This document shows, piece after piece, positions 24,402 to 32,756 of a DNA stretch of 47,795 nucleotides; position 1 is the first letter of the stretch, and each line of letters begins with the position of its first letter. The translations under genes and the position numbers were made by a program. A model generated the notes under the pieces. It was not told the origin of the DNA, did no database searches, and was given only the letters and a program-made list of their open reading frames with translations. The DNA comes from Paratractidigestivibacter sp963649365 (lineage in GTDB: Bacteria; Actinomycetota; Coriobacteriia; Coriobacteriales; Atopobiaceae): contig CAVJHQ010000004.1 of the NCBI GenBank assembly GCA_963649365.1, positions 1 through 47,795 on the forward strand, in the 5' to 3' direction.

Positions 24402-27011
24402 ATGGCAGATACGTTCATTGGTCTCGCAGGTAACCCCAACTGCGGCAAGACCACGCTCTTCAACGAGCTTACCGGCTCGAACGGCTACGTCGGCAACTGG
24501 CCCGGCGTCACCGTCGAGAAGAAGCAGGCCAAGTGGCAGGCCGACAAGTCCGTGACCTTCGTCGACCTCCCGGGCATCTACTCCCTCTCTCCGTACACCC
24601 CGGAGGAGGTCGTCTCCCGCGACTACATCGTCAACGAGCGCCCCGACGCCCTCATCGACCTCATCGACGTCACCAACCTCGAGCGCAACCTCTACCTGAC
24701 CACCCAGGTCCTCGAGGCCGGCCGTCCGGTCGTCGTCGGCCTGAACATGTGCGACCTGCTCGAGCAGCGCGGCGACAAGGTCGACGCGAAGAAGCTCTCC
24801 GAGCTTCTCGGCGCCCCCGTGGTCGAGGTCTCCGCCCTGCACAACACCAACGTCGACGAGCTCGTGAAGACCGCCGTCGCCGCCAAGACCCCGAACACCG
24901 GCGTCAAGTGCTTCTCCGCCGACGTCGAGGACGCCCTCGCGAAGATCGCCGAGAAGATCTCCGGCAGCTGCGCGGCCGAGCTCGTGCGCTGGTACTCCGT
25001 CAAGGTCTTCGAGCGCGACGTCGAGGCCATCAAGCCCCTCGGCCTCTCCAAGGATCAGCTCGCCGCCATCGAGCCCCTCATCAAGGCCGTCGAGGAGGCC
25101 CGCGACGACGACTCCGAGTCCATCATCACCTCGGACCGCTACGAGTGGATCACCAAGGTCATGGCCGAGTGCGTGGTCAAGGCCCCGAAGAAGCTCACCA
25201 CCTCCGAGAAGATCGACAAGGTCGTTACCAACCGCATCCTCGGCCTGCCCATCTTCGTCTGCGTGATGGTGCTCGTGTACTACATCGCCATCTCCACCGT
25301 GGGCACCGCCGGCACCGACTGGGTCAACGACAACCTCTTCGGCGACGGCTTCTTCCTCAACGGCGCCTCTCAGGAGCAGTACGACGCCGACACCGAGGAG
25401 TGGGGCGAGAACCACTACGCCGACCAGGTGAGCGGCTTCATCGCCGCCGCCCAGGAGGAGGGCATCGTCGACGAGGACTCCGCCGCCGAGGTCACCGAGG
25501 CCGCTGCCGCCCTCGCCGAGGACAACTCCGACGAGGACGCCGCCGCCATCGTCGAGGACTTCGCCGGCAAGTGCGAGGAGGCCGACTTCAAGGCCACCGA
25601 CGTCGCGACCACCGACGAGGACGGCAACGAGACCGACGAGGTCATCGACTCCGTCGACGCCGCCGACTTCCTGGCCGCCGTCGCCGGCACCTCCGAGGAG
25701 CCCGCGATGGGGGACTACGACGGCTTCGTGCCCTCCATCCCCGACGCGGTCGAGGGCTGGCTTATCGATGCCGGTGCCTCCGACATGGTCATCTCCCTCG
25801 TCAAGGACGGCATCATCGGCGGCGTGGGCTCCGTCCTGGGCTTCATCCCGCAGATGTTCGTGCTCTTCGTCCTTCTTTGCTTCCTTGAGGACTGCGGCTA
25901 CATGTCCCGCGTCGCGTTCGTCATGGACCGCGTCTTCCGTCGCTTCGGCCTCTCCGGCAAGTCCTTCATCCCGATGCTGATCAGCTCCGGCTGCGGCGTT
26001 CCGGGCGTCCTGGCCACCAAGACCATCGAGAACGAGAACGACCGCCGCATGACGGCCATGCTCACCACGATGATCCCCTGTGGCGCCAAGACCCCGATCA
26101 TCGCCCTCGTCATGGGCGTCCTCATCGGCGGCTCCGACGCGTGGTGGGTCGCCCCGATGTTCTACTTCATGGGCATCGCCGCCATCGTCGTCTCGGCCAT
26201 CATGCTCAAGAAGACCAAGCCCTTCCAGGGCGAGCCCGCCCCGTTCGTCATGGAGCTCCCGAACTACCACTTCCCGACCATCAAGTCCTGGTGGCTGCAC
26301 GTCTGGGAGCGCGTCTCGAGCTACATCAAGAAGGCCGCTACCATCATCTTCGCCGCGGCCGTCGTGGTCTGGTTCCTCTCCAACTTCGGCTTCGCCAACT
26401 GGGACGGCGGCGACGGTGCCTTCGGCTTCCTGCAGGTCATGGACGGTGCCGGCGACGACTTCATGGACTACTCGCTGCTCGCCGCGATCGGCGGCTTCCT
26501 CGGCGTGATTTTCGCGCCCCTGGGCTGCGACTACTGGCAGGCCACCGCTGCCTCCATCAGCGCCCTTATCGCCAAGGAGAACCTCGTCTCCACCTTCGGC
26601 TCCCTCTACGGCCTCGGCGACGCCACCGAGAACTCCCTCACCATGTGGAGCGGCTTCGCTGCCATGTTCACCGACGCCTCCGGCGTCCTGCACGTCGGCG
26701 CTATGTGCGGCTTCGTCGCCTTCAACATGCTCGACGCCCCGTGCTTCGCCGCCATCGGCACCATCCGTCGTCAGATGGACGACTCCAAGTGGTTCTGGTT
26801 CGCCATCGCCTACCAGTGCGTGTTCGGCTGGGTCGTGGGCATGATCATCAACCAGCTCTGGGAGCTCTTCGTGCTCGGCAACTTCGGCGTCTGGACCGTC
26901 ATCGCCTTCGTCGCCCTCGCCGCGATCCTCTTCCAGCTCTTCCGCCCCGCCCCCAAGTGGGACAAGAAGGACGACAAGATCGTCTCCGACCTCACGGAGG
27001 AGATCGCGTAG
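24402..27011 (+). CDS. feoB: Ferrous iron transporter FeoB with an acidic insertion
   Basis: FeoB carries Fe2+ across the cytoplasmic membrane. The 869-residue product starts with the G-protein domain: G1 GNPNCGKTT (residues 8-16), G3 DLPGIYSL, G4 NMCD. Then come a helical GDI-like region and the membrane domain with the Gate motifs. It is longer than the usual 650-770 residues because residues of about 328-437, after the first membrane helix, form a very acidic segment (many Asp, Glu and Ala, e.g. EDNSDEDAAAIVEDF) predicted outside the membrane. AGGAAAGG precedes ATG 24402. Strong codon bias suggests high expression. A long antisense frame on the minus strand is a shadow of this bias. Confidence 0.96.
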   Translation: MADTFIGLAGNPNCGKTTLFNELTGSNGYVGNWPGVTVEKKQAKWQADKSVTFVDLPGIYSLSPYTPEEVVSRDYIVNERPDALIDLIDVTNLERNLYLTTQVLEAGRPVVVGLNMCDLLEQRGDKVDAKKLSELLGAPVVEVSALHNTNVDELVKTAVAAKTPNTGVKCFSADVEDALAKIAEKISGSCAAELVRWYSVKVFERDVEAIKPLGLSKDQLAAIEPLIKAVEEARDDDSESIITSDRYEWITKVMAECVVKAPKKLTTSEKIDKVVTNRILGLPIFVCVMVLVYYIAISTVGTAGTDWVNDNLFGDGFFLNGASQEQYDADTEEWGENHYADQVSGFIAAAQEEGIVDEDSAAEVTEAAAALAEDNSDEDAAAIVEDFAGKCEEADFKATDVATTDEDGNETDEVIDSVDAADFLAAVAGTSEEPAMGDYDGFVPSIPDAVEGWLIDAGASDMVISLVKDGIIGGVGSVLGFIPQMFVLFVLLCFLEDCGYMSRVAFVMDRVFRRFGLSGKSFIPMLISSGCGVPGVLATKTIENENDRRMTAMLTTMIPCGAKTPIIALVMGVLIGGSDAWWVAPMFYFMGIAAIVVSAIMLKKTKPFQGEPAPFVMELPNYHFPTIKSWWLHVWERVSSYIKKAATIIFAAAVVVWFLSNFGFANWDGGDGAFGFLQVMDGAGDDFMDYSLLAAIGGFLGVIFAPLGCDYWQATAASISALIAKENLVSTFGSLYGLGDATENSLTMWSGFAAMFTDASGVLHVGAMCGFVAFNMLDAPCFAAIGTIRRQMDDSKWFWFAIAYQCVFGWVVGMIINQLWELFVLGNFGVWTVIAFVALAAILFQLFRPAPKWDKKDDKIVSDLTEEIA

Positions 27012-27078
27012 GGCCTGCCCTCGCATGACATCGCCTGCGTTCAGGCTCGGCTAAACCGGGCCTGGGCGCAGTGCCTAC

Positions 27079-27124
27079 GCGCCGCCGACGTTGCCCCTTG
27101 CTTGCGCCGGCGGCGCCATTCTTA
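27079..27124 (+). terminator. Possible terminator after feoB
   Basis: GCGCCGCCG (27079-27087) and CGGCGGCGC (27108-27116) form a 9-bp stem with a 20-nt loop, followed by CATTCTT. The U tract is weak, so this could be a simple hairpin. It lies between feoB and the AraC-type gene. Confidence 0.35.
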
Positions 27125-27152
27125 CCGAGCGTTCGTTTGGAGTTTCCCGCTC

Positions 27153-28034
27153 ATGGTCAGCCTCACCTCCCTTCACGAATCCAAGTCCGGGCGCCCGGCC
27201 TCCGACCTCGGCTGCGCGCGGGTCCTCGCCGCCGGCACGGGGGAGGGGACCTCGCTCGCCCACCTGTTCGCGGACGGCGAGAAGCGCCGCGTGTTCGTCC
27301 GGTGTTGCCGGGGCTTGGTCGTGGTCGGCGGGCAGGCCCTCAAGGTCGGGGACGCCTTCCTGTGGGCGCCGGGCGCCTCGGTGCGCGTCGATTCCTCCCC
27401 GTTCCAGGCCATCGCCGTCCTGGCGCCGCAGGCGACCGGCCCCGGCGGATCCGGCGCGGAGGCCCGCGGCACCGGCGTGCCCGGCGCGGGCGTAACCGGC
27501 ACCGCCGCGGGCGTGACCGGCTCCGACGTACCCGCCGCGGACCTGCCTGCCGCGGATGCCCACGGCGCGGAGCTTTACGCCCGCGGCTCGCGGGAGGCCG
27601 ACCTTCTCGACGACGTGGCCGTGGCCTGGCTCTCCGGCGACGACGCGGTGCTCGAGCTGCGCGTCCGCGAGTTCCTGCGCCGCGTCGACGGCGAGGCCGG
27701 CCCTGCTCGGCACGCCGCCCGCAGGGGAGTCGCCTACGGCGCCCGGGAGGCCATGGGGGCCTCCATCGCGGAGCCCCTCACCATCCCCGAGCTTGCCGAG
27801 GCCTGCTCGACCTCGCCGACCGTGCTCAAGGAAGCCTTCCGCGACGAGTTCGGCGTCCCCGTCTACGAGTGGTACCGTCGGCTCAGGATGCTGCGCGCCT
27901 CGGAGAAGCTGGGCACGGGGGCGGCCGCCGTCGCGGGCGTCGCTGCCGAGGTCGGCTATTCCAATGCGAGCAAGTTCGCGCGCGCCTTCGCCGACTGCAT
28001 GGGCGTCTCTCCCTCGGCCTACCGCGCGGTCTGA
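27153..28034 (+). CDS. AraC-family transcriptional regulator
   Basis: The C-terminal 100 residues form an AraC/XylS double helix-turn-helix: LTIPELAEACSTSPTVLKEAF for the first unit and VAAEVGYSNASKFARAFADC followed by MGVSPSAYR for the second, the usual end of the family. The N-terminal half resembles a small cupin-like effector domain (VVVGGQALKVGDAFLWAPG). A flexible Gly/Ala/Thr/Pro linker with repeated GVTG and PAAD units lies at about residues 110-150. ATG 27153 is preferred to the upstream GTG/ATG codons because the N-terminus then begins MVSLTSLHESKSG and a GGAG lies 11 nt upstream. It follows feoB and precedes a metal ATPase operon, so control of metal or redox genes is likely but not shown. 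Confidence 0.88.
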   Translation: MVSLTSLHESKSGRPASDLGCARVLAAGTGEGTSLAHLFADGEKRRVFVRCCRGLVVVGGQALKVGDAFLWAPGASVRVDSSPFQAIAVLAPQATGPGGSGAEARGTGVPGAGVTGTAAGVTGSDVPAADLPAADAHGAELYARGSREADLLDDVAVAWLSGDDAVLELRVREFLRRVDGEAGPARHAARRGVAYGAREAMGASIAEPLTIPELAEACSTSPTVLKEAFRDEFGVPVYEWYRRLRMLRASEKLGTGAAAVAGVAAEVGYSNASKFARAFADCMGVSPSAYRAV

Positions 28035-28038
28035 GACC

Positions 28039-28081
28039 GTGAGGTCTGAGGACGTGAGGTCTGAGGACGTGAGGTCTGAGG
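28039..28081. repeat. Three tandem 15-bp repeats
   Basis: Units of GTGAGGTCTGAGGAC start at 28039 and 28054, with a partial third copy at 28069. They lie directly after the AraC-gene stop. The 15-bp period is a multiple of three, so the frame stays open on the plus strand. Confidence 0.85.
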
Positions 28082-28144
28082 TCGCGGCTCGGTCTTCTTG
28101 CCGAGAAGGGCTGGCTCCCCTTGCGGCTGACAGCTTTTGAACGA

Positions 28145-28160
28145 GTTAGCTGCGGTTGAT
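28145..28160 (+). promoter_or_regulatory. Candidate metalloregulator box upstream of the P-type ATPase operon
   Basis: GTTAGCTGCGGTTGAT matches the 16-bp pattern GTTARCCNNGGYTAAC at most positions. A partial direct copy (GTTAGCTGCGG) follows at 28161. It lies about 110 bp before the DUF6110 gene. Confidence 0.4.
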
Positions 28161-28267
28161 GTTAGCTGCGGCTCGTCTGAATGGAGCCGTGCGCCCTTCT
28201 TCGCCCCGTCGGGGCCATAATGGGGTGCGAGACACGCTTTGGGAATCCCCAACGATTGGAGCACATC

Positions 28268-28564
28268 ATGAAGACTGGTTGGTTCGTCGCTATGGGCGCC
28301 GCCGCCGCGGGCGCCGTCGCCGGCCTCGCCTCCTCGGGCGTCCTGCACAAGGCCGCCGTGGCCACCACCTGCGCCGGCATGAAGGTCGCCGACGCCGTCA
28401 CCGCCGAGACCCAGGCCATCGTGGACGACGCCAACGACGTCGCCGCCGAGGCCCGTCGCCAGGCCAAGATCGACGCCGCCGTGGCCGACCGCCTGGCCGC
28501 CCTCGAGGCCGAGATTCGCGCCGAGGTCACCGCCAAGGTCGACGCCGAGGGCGCGGAGGCTTAA
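28268..28564 (+). CDS. DUF6110-like small protein next to the metal ATPase
   Basis: The 98-residue product begins with a hydrophobic helix (VAMGAAAAGAVAGLASSGVL) that contains small residues, and continues as a charged helix rich in Ala, Asp and Glu. It fits the DUF6110 family, which is typically encoded just before a P-type metal ATPase. Its role is unknown; a membrane-anchored partner or metal-responsive helper of the ATPase is the usual guess. TTGGAG precedes ATG 28268. The spacing of 6 bp to the ATPase start implies a shared transcript. Confidence 0.7.
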   Translation: MKTGWFVAMGAAAAGAVAGLASSGVLHKAAVATTCAGMKVADAVTAETQAIVDDANDVAAEARRQAKIDAAVADRLAALEAEIRAEVTAKVDAEGAEA

Positions 28565-28570
28565 GGGGCC

Positions 28571-30712
28571 ATGGTCTTCGACATCGTGTCGGAGCTCCCC
28601 GGAAGACTTCGCCTGCGCTGCGGGCGCAATCTCTTCTCCGACGAAGAGGCGCGCGGCGTCGCATACGAGATCATGGGCCTCGACGGTGTCCGCACCGCCG
28701 AGGTCCATCCTTCTGTGGGCTCCATCCTCATATCCTTCGAGCCTTCCGCGCGCGACGCGGTCCTGGGCGCCGTGCGCGCGCTCGACCCGCTCGCGCTGCC
28801 CGTGGCCGAGGTCGGCCTGGGCACCCGCGAGGGCGCTCTCGAGATCAGCCTCGAGAACAACCGCTTCCAGGTGGAGGTGGGCAACCTCATCGCCTGGCGC
28901 GTGATCAAGCGCGTGCTTCTTCCCGCGCCGGTGCGCGCCGTCGTCACGTGCGTGCATGCCGTGGGCTACGTGCTCGAGGGGCTGCGCCACCTCATGCGCG
29001 GCGAGGTCACGGTCGAGGTGCTCGACGCCACCGCCATCGCGGTCTCGTGCCTGCGCCGGCAGTTTGCCGAGGCCGGCACCATCAGCTTCTTGCTCTCGCT
29101 CTCGGGCCTCATGGAGGAGCACGTGCAGTCGCGCGCCCACCTGGCGCTGCGCGACGGCATGATCGTGCGCTCCGAGTCCGTGTGGGCCGTGGTCGACGGC
29201 CAGGACGTGCAGGTGCGTACCGAGGACGTCCGCCGCGGCATGGTGCTGCACCTGGGCGCGGGGCAGGTCCTTCCCGTGGACGGCGTGGTCGTGGGCGGCG
29301 CCGGCGAGATCGACGAGTCCTCAATGACCGGCGAGGCCGCGCTCGTGCGCAAGGAGGCCGGCTCCACGGTCTACGCGGGCACGGCCCTCGAGGACGGCGA
29401 CCTCAAGGTGAGCGTGACCGCGCCGCCGGGCTGTGCGCGCATCGACGGTATCGTGAGCATGGTGGAGGAGTCCAGCGAGCTCAAGGCCGGCGTCCAGTCG
29501 CGCGCCGAGAAGCTCGCCGACGGACTCGTGCCCTACAGCTTCCTCGCCTTCTTCGGCATCCTCGCGCTCACGCGCAACCTGAACAAGGCCATGGCCGTCC
29601 TCATGGTCGACTATTCCTGCGCCATCAAGCTCTCGACGCCGCTCGCGGTGATGAGCGCGATGGACGAGGCCACGCGCCACGGCTTCACCGTGCGCGGCGG
29701 CAAGTACCTCGAGGCGCTCGCCGCGGCCGACACCGTCGTCTTCGACAAGACGGGCACCCTCACGAACGCGACGCCGTCCGTGAGCCGCGTTGTCAGCTGC
29801 TCCGAGGCCACCGAGGAGGACATCCTGCGCCTCTCGGCCTGCATCGAGGAGCACTTCCCGCACAGCATGGCGCGGGCCATCGTCGCCGAGGCGCAGTCGC
29901 GCGGGCTGGTTCACGAGCACGAGCTCCACGCCGAGGTCCGCTACGTCGTCGCGCACGGCATCGCCACCCGCGTGGAAGGCGACGAGGTCTGCATCGGCTC
30001 GGCGCACTTCGTCTTCGAGGACGAGGGCGTCGATAAGCCTGCGGGGCTCGAGGAGCTTCTCGCCGCCGAGGCGGGCGCCTCCTCAACGATCTACATCGCG
30101 AAGAACCGCGTGCTGCTGGGCTGCATCTGCATCAGCGACCCGCCGCGCGCCGAGGCCCGCCGCGTCCTGCGGGAGCTGCGAAGGCTCGGGTTCACGAACC
30201 TCGTGATGATCACCGGCGACTCCGAGGCGTGCGCGCGCCATGTTGCGGGCGAGCTCGGGCTCGACGGCTACTTCGCGCAGGTCCTGCCCGAGGACAAGGC
30301 CTCCCACGTGCAGCGCCTTAAGGACGAGGGCCACACCGTGGTCATGGTCGGCGACGGCATCAACGACTCGCCGGCGCTCGCCGCGGCCGACGTCTCGGTG
30401 GCCATGTCCGACGCGAGCGACATCGCGCGCGCCGTGGCCGACGTGCTCGTCCACGACTCGTCGCTCGAGTCGCTCGTGACCATGCGCGTCCTTGCCCAGC
30501 GCCTTATGGGCCGCATTCACGGCGACTACCGCTTTATCGTCGGCTTCAACTCGGCGCTTATCGCCGCCGGCGTGGCGTCGCTCATGCCCATCACCACGGC
30601 GGCGTACCTGCACAACGCGTCGACTCTGGCTATCGCCGGCCTGAACACGACGCCGCTGCTCGACCGTCCGTACCTGGAGAGCGCCGCCCTGCCGGCTCGC
30701 GCCGTCGCTTAG
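28571..30712 (+). CDS. Heavy-metal P1B-type ATPase with an SCAIK metal motif
   Basis: This 713-residue pump has the hallmark motifs: phosphorylation site DKTGT (residues 392-396), actuator TGE in SMTGEAALV, HFPHS near the P1B HP locus, and GDGINDSPAL at about 594. The N-terminal 90 residues look like a degenerate metal-binding domain without CxxC (LPGRLRLRCGRNLF). The membrane metal site reads DYSCAIKLSTP (Cys 350) instead of the CPC of copper and zinc pumps. Single-Cys variants occur in manganese, iron or cobalt exporters such as CtpC. The substrate is therefore probably Mn2+ or Fe2+ (inference). The next gene, 360 bp on, is an Nramp importer read in the opposite direction. Confidence 0.9.
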   Translation: MVFDIVSELPGRLRLRCGRNLFSDEEARGVAYEIMGLDGVRTAEVHPSVGSILISFEPSARDAVLGAVRALDPLALPVAEVGLGTREGALEISLENNRFQVEVGNLIAWRVIKRVLLPAPVRAVVTCVHAVGYVLEGLRHLMRGEVTVEVLDATAIAVSCLRRQFAEAGTISFLLSLSGLMEEHVQSRAHLALRDGMIVRSESVWAVVDGQDVQVRTEDVRRGMVLHLGAGQVLPVDGVVVGGAGEIDESSMTGEAALVRKEAGSTVYAGTALEDGDLKVSVTAPPGCARIDGIVSMVEESSELKAGVQSRAEKLADGLVPYSFLAFFGILALTRNLNKAMAVLMVDYSCAIKLSTPLAVMSAMDEATRHGFTVRGGKYLEALAAADTVVFDKTGTLTNATPSVSRVVSCSEATEEDILRLSACIEEHFPHSMARAIVAEAQSRGLVHEHELHAEVRYVVAHGIATRVEGDEVCIGSAHFVFEDEGVDKPAGLEELLAAEAGASSTIYIAKNRVLLGCICISDPPRAEARRVLRELRRLGFTNLVMITGDSEACARHVAGELGLDGYFAQVLPEDKASHVQRLKDEGHTVVMVGDGINDSPALAAADVSVAMSDASDIARAVADVLVHDSSLESLVTMRVLAQRLMGRIHGDYRFIVGFNSALIAAGVASLMPITTAAYLHNASTLAIAGLNTTPLLDRPYLESAALPARAVA

Positions 30713-30832
30713 CTCGCCGCGAGTCGGCGCGAGTCGGCGCGCCAAGTCTCGGCGTCCCGCGCCGTCTTCTGCCGTCCCGCGCCGTCGCTTAGGTCGCGAC
30801 GAGCTTCAACGGGAGGCAAACGTCCGGTTTTT

Positions 30833-30876
30833 CGCCGCCCCATCGACCGTTTTTCGGGCCGATGGGGCGGCGTTTT
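30833..30876 (+). terminator. Intrinsic terminator after the P-type ATPase operon
   Basis: CGCCGCCCCATCG (30833-30845) pairs perfectly with CGATGGGGCGGCG (30860-30872), a 13-bp stem with a 14-nt loop, followed by TTTT. On the other strand the hairpin is followed by AAAAACC read as TTTT-poor sequence, so it mainly serves the plus strand. Confidence 0.85.
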
Positions 30877-30899
30877 GCCGCTCCGGAAATCAAACCTTC

Positions 30900-31013
30900 G
30901 TATTTGAGTGCCTTGTGCCGAGTTGAGAGACTATAGAACCCTCTGCCAACAGGGCTTTTGCTCCAATTTGGCCCTGCTCTACCGAGGTACATGCGATTAA
31001 GGCACTCAAATAC
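30900..31013. repeat. Inverted-repeat element of about 114 bp
   Basis: GTATTTGAGTGCCTT (30900-30914) and AAGGCACTCAAATAC (30999-31013) are a perfect 15-bp inverted repeat around an 84-bp core that carries a smaller AGGGC/GCCCT pair. It has the size and layout of a non-autonomous repeat element and codes for nothing. Confidence 0.75.
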
Positions 31014-31075
31014 ACGAGTTCGCTTTAAAATGTGGCGCTGCCGACGATTCGGACAGTCGGAATTCGCCTCGGGAC

Positions 31076-32332
31076 TTACGCCCCGACGAGCAGCGCAACG
31101 TCAAGGGCTGTCACGACCGAGCCGACGGCAAGGAGCGCCGCGCGCAGGGCCGGGGAATTCGCGTGGCGGCCCATCACGCGCCGCGAGCTCGTGAGCCCGA
31201 TGAGCAGGAAAACCGTTACGGGCAGCTGGAGCGAGAGCAGCGCCTGGCTCCACACGAGGCCGGCGAACGCGTCCTGGACGACAAGGCACGCGCCGAGCGC
31301 CCCAGCGAAGCAGAGCGCGACGCCCACCGACGAGTGCCGGTCGTGGATGTCGTACTCCTCGCCGAACATGCCCGCGCTGATGGTGCCCGCGGCCATGCCC
31401 GCCGTCACGCTGCTCGACAGCCCGGCGAAGAGGAGCGCCGTGGCGAAGATCGCCGAGCTTGCGGGGCCCAGGATGGGGGAGAGGGTCGCCGCCGCCTCCG
31501 CAAGGTCGTCGATAGCGATGCCGCGCGAGAAGAACGTGGTGGCCGCGAGCACGACCATCGCCGAGTTGATGGCCCACCCGACGCCCATCGAGAATAGCGT
31601 GTCGAAGAGCTCATAGCGAAGCCGCTCCTCGATGACGTCCTCGCCGCGCTGCTCGAAATGCGACGCCTGGACCACCTCCGAGTGCAGGAAGAGGTTGTGC
31701 GGCATGACGACGGCGCCGAGCACGCTCGTTATGATGGCGACGGAACCCGAGGGGACCGAGGGCGCGACCCAGCCGGTCACCGCCGCGCCCCAGTCGACGT
31801 CGACGAGCGCAAGCTCGGCCAAGAAGGACAGCCCCACGATGCTCACGAACGCGATGATCCACCGCTCTATGCGCTTGTAGGAGCTCGAGAAGAGCATGGC
31901 GAGCGAGGCCGCTGCCACGATCGCGCATCCCGCGCGCAGCGGCAGGCCGAGGAGCATCTGCAAGGCGATCCCGCCGCCGAGGACCTCCGCCATGGCCGTG
32001 GCGACGGTGGCCAGGTAGGCCGACCCGAGGATCACGCGCGCCGCAAGGCGGGGGAGGTGACGCGTGGTGGCCTCGGCCAAGCACATGCCCGTGGCAATGC
32101 CCAGGTGGGCCGCGTTGTGCTGCAGCAGTATGAGCATGACGGTCGAGAGCGTGACCACCCACAGCAGCGAATAGCCGAACTCAGAGCCGGCTGCCATGTT
32201 GGAGGCCCAGTTCCCGGGGTCGATGAAGCCTACGGTAACGAGAAGCCCGGGGCCGATGTGACGGAGTATTTCCAAGCCGCCATGCCCGCCGGTCTTCTCG
32301 CCGCCGAATTGTCTGCGCAGGTAATCGAGCAT
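31076..32332 (-). CDS. mntH: Nramp-family divalent metal transporter
   Basis: The 418-residue product is an Nramp/MntH transporter, which imports Mn2+ or Fe2+ with protons. The first membrane segment has DPGNWASNM (near residues 38-46), where the Asp and Asn bind metal. The sixth has VVMPHNLFLHS with the Met-Pro-His of the site. About 11 hydrophobic segments are present. The ATG at 32332 (MLDYLRRQFGGEK) is preceded by AAAGAGA. A 16-bp palindrome lies 33 bp upstream, just at the expected transcription start, which suggests repression by a DtxR/MntR-type regulator. It is convergent with the P-type ATPase gene. Confidence 0.92.
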   Translation of the reverse strand: MLDYLRRQFGGEKTGGHGGLEILRHIGPGLLVTVGFIDPGNWASNMAAGSEFGYSLLWVVTLSTVMLILLQHNAAHLGIATGMCLAEATTRHLPRLAARVILGSAYLATVATAMAEVLGGGIALQMLLGLPLRAGCAIVAAASLAMLFSSSYKRIERWIIAFVSIVGLSFLAELALVDVDWGAAVTGWVAPSVPSGSVAIITSVLGAVVMPHNLFLHSEVVQASHFEQRGEDVIEERLRYELFDTLFSMGVGWAINSAMVVLAATTFFSRGIAIDDLAEAAATLSPILGPASSAIFATALLFAGLSSSVTAGMAAGTISAGMFGEEYDIHDRHSSVGVALCFAGALGACLVVQDAFAGLVWSQALLSLQLPVTVFLLIGLTSSRRVMGRHANSPALRAALLAVGSVVTALDVALLVGA

Positions 32333-32364
32333 TGTCTCTCTTTTCCGAATATTGAGGCGTAGAA

Positions 32365-32380
32365 GTTAACCAAGGCTAAC
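32365..32380 (-). promoter_or_regulatory. Metalloregulator box of the Nramp gene
   Basis: GTTAACCAAGGCTAAC, a near-perfect palindrome, lies 33 bp upstream of the Nramp start. On the minus strand a TACAGT (-10-like) directly precedes it, so the site should cover the transcription start. Confidence 0.65.
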
Positions 32381-32466
32381 TGTAGCACTGACGCGCAGCG
32401 GCGTCTGCATTGCAGGGATGCGTCTTCTAATTCCTACCTAGCTAAGGGCATTTGTGTGCATTATGT

Positions 32467-32505
32467 GTTAGCCAAGGTTTACACTTCGAGTTAACCCGAG
32501 TGAAC
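32467..32505 (+). promoter_or_regulatory. Pair of metalloregulator boxes before a candidate small RNA
   Basis: GTTAGCCAAGGTTTAC (32467-32482) is a good copy and GTTAACCCGAGTGAAC (32490-32505) a weaker one, 7 bp apart. TCTAAT at 32510-32515 fits a -10. The only thing downstream on this strand before the next terminator is non-coding. Confidence 0.5.
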
Positions 32506-32711
32506 TTAATCTAATGCCAGCACACGATGCACCGCACAGCGTCCCCCTCACGCAAGCGGTTCTCCGGTGGAGCAAGTGCCCCCACACGAGCTCACGTTGG
32601 TTTCCGGGCATCATGATGTTAACTTCGCCGCAGGCGGCAAGCGGACCCTCTCCCCGCACCCGCATGAGGCAAAGGCAGCGCCGCCGGTCTCCCAGGGCCG
32701 GCGGCGCTTTT
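32506..32711 (+). ncRNA. Candidate metal-regulated small RNA
   Basis: The segment starts at a -10-like TCTAAT under two metal boxes and ends at a strong terminator about 200 nt later. No ORF with a ribosome site spans it. It contains the C-rich string GGACCCTCTCCCCGC (32643-32657), repeated after the flavodoxin gene. C-rich loops that pair with ribosome sites are typical of iron-sparing sRNAs in Gram-positives (IsrR, FsrA). Function is an inference. Confidence 0.4.
32678..32711 (+). terminator. Free-standing intrinsic terminator
   Basis: GCGCCGCCGG (32678-32687) pairs with CCGGCGGCGC (32698-32707) around a 10-nt loop, then TTTT. No protein gene ends nearby on this strand, which is the main reason to suspect a small RNA upstream. 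Confidence 0.85.
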
Positions 32712-32756
32712 GCTTAGCGGCTCTCCTCCTCGGGTCCTTCCAAGTTGCCCTCCCGA

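Larger units (their letters stand above)
30713..31075. other. Intergenic region with a terminator and a palindromic element
   Basis: No gene is seen. The first 80 bp contain short direct repeats around GAGTCGGCGC and CGTCCCGCGCCGTC, and the phrase CGCCGTCGCTTAG occurs twice (about 30702 and 30780). A strong terminator (30833-30876) and an inverted-repeat element (30900-31013) follow. Confidence 0.7.

Noticed and set aside
24396..27026. Minus-strand open frame of 876 codons
   Set aside because: It is a shadow of feoB produced by strong codon bias. Its product is repetitive and resembles no family.
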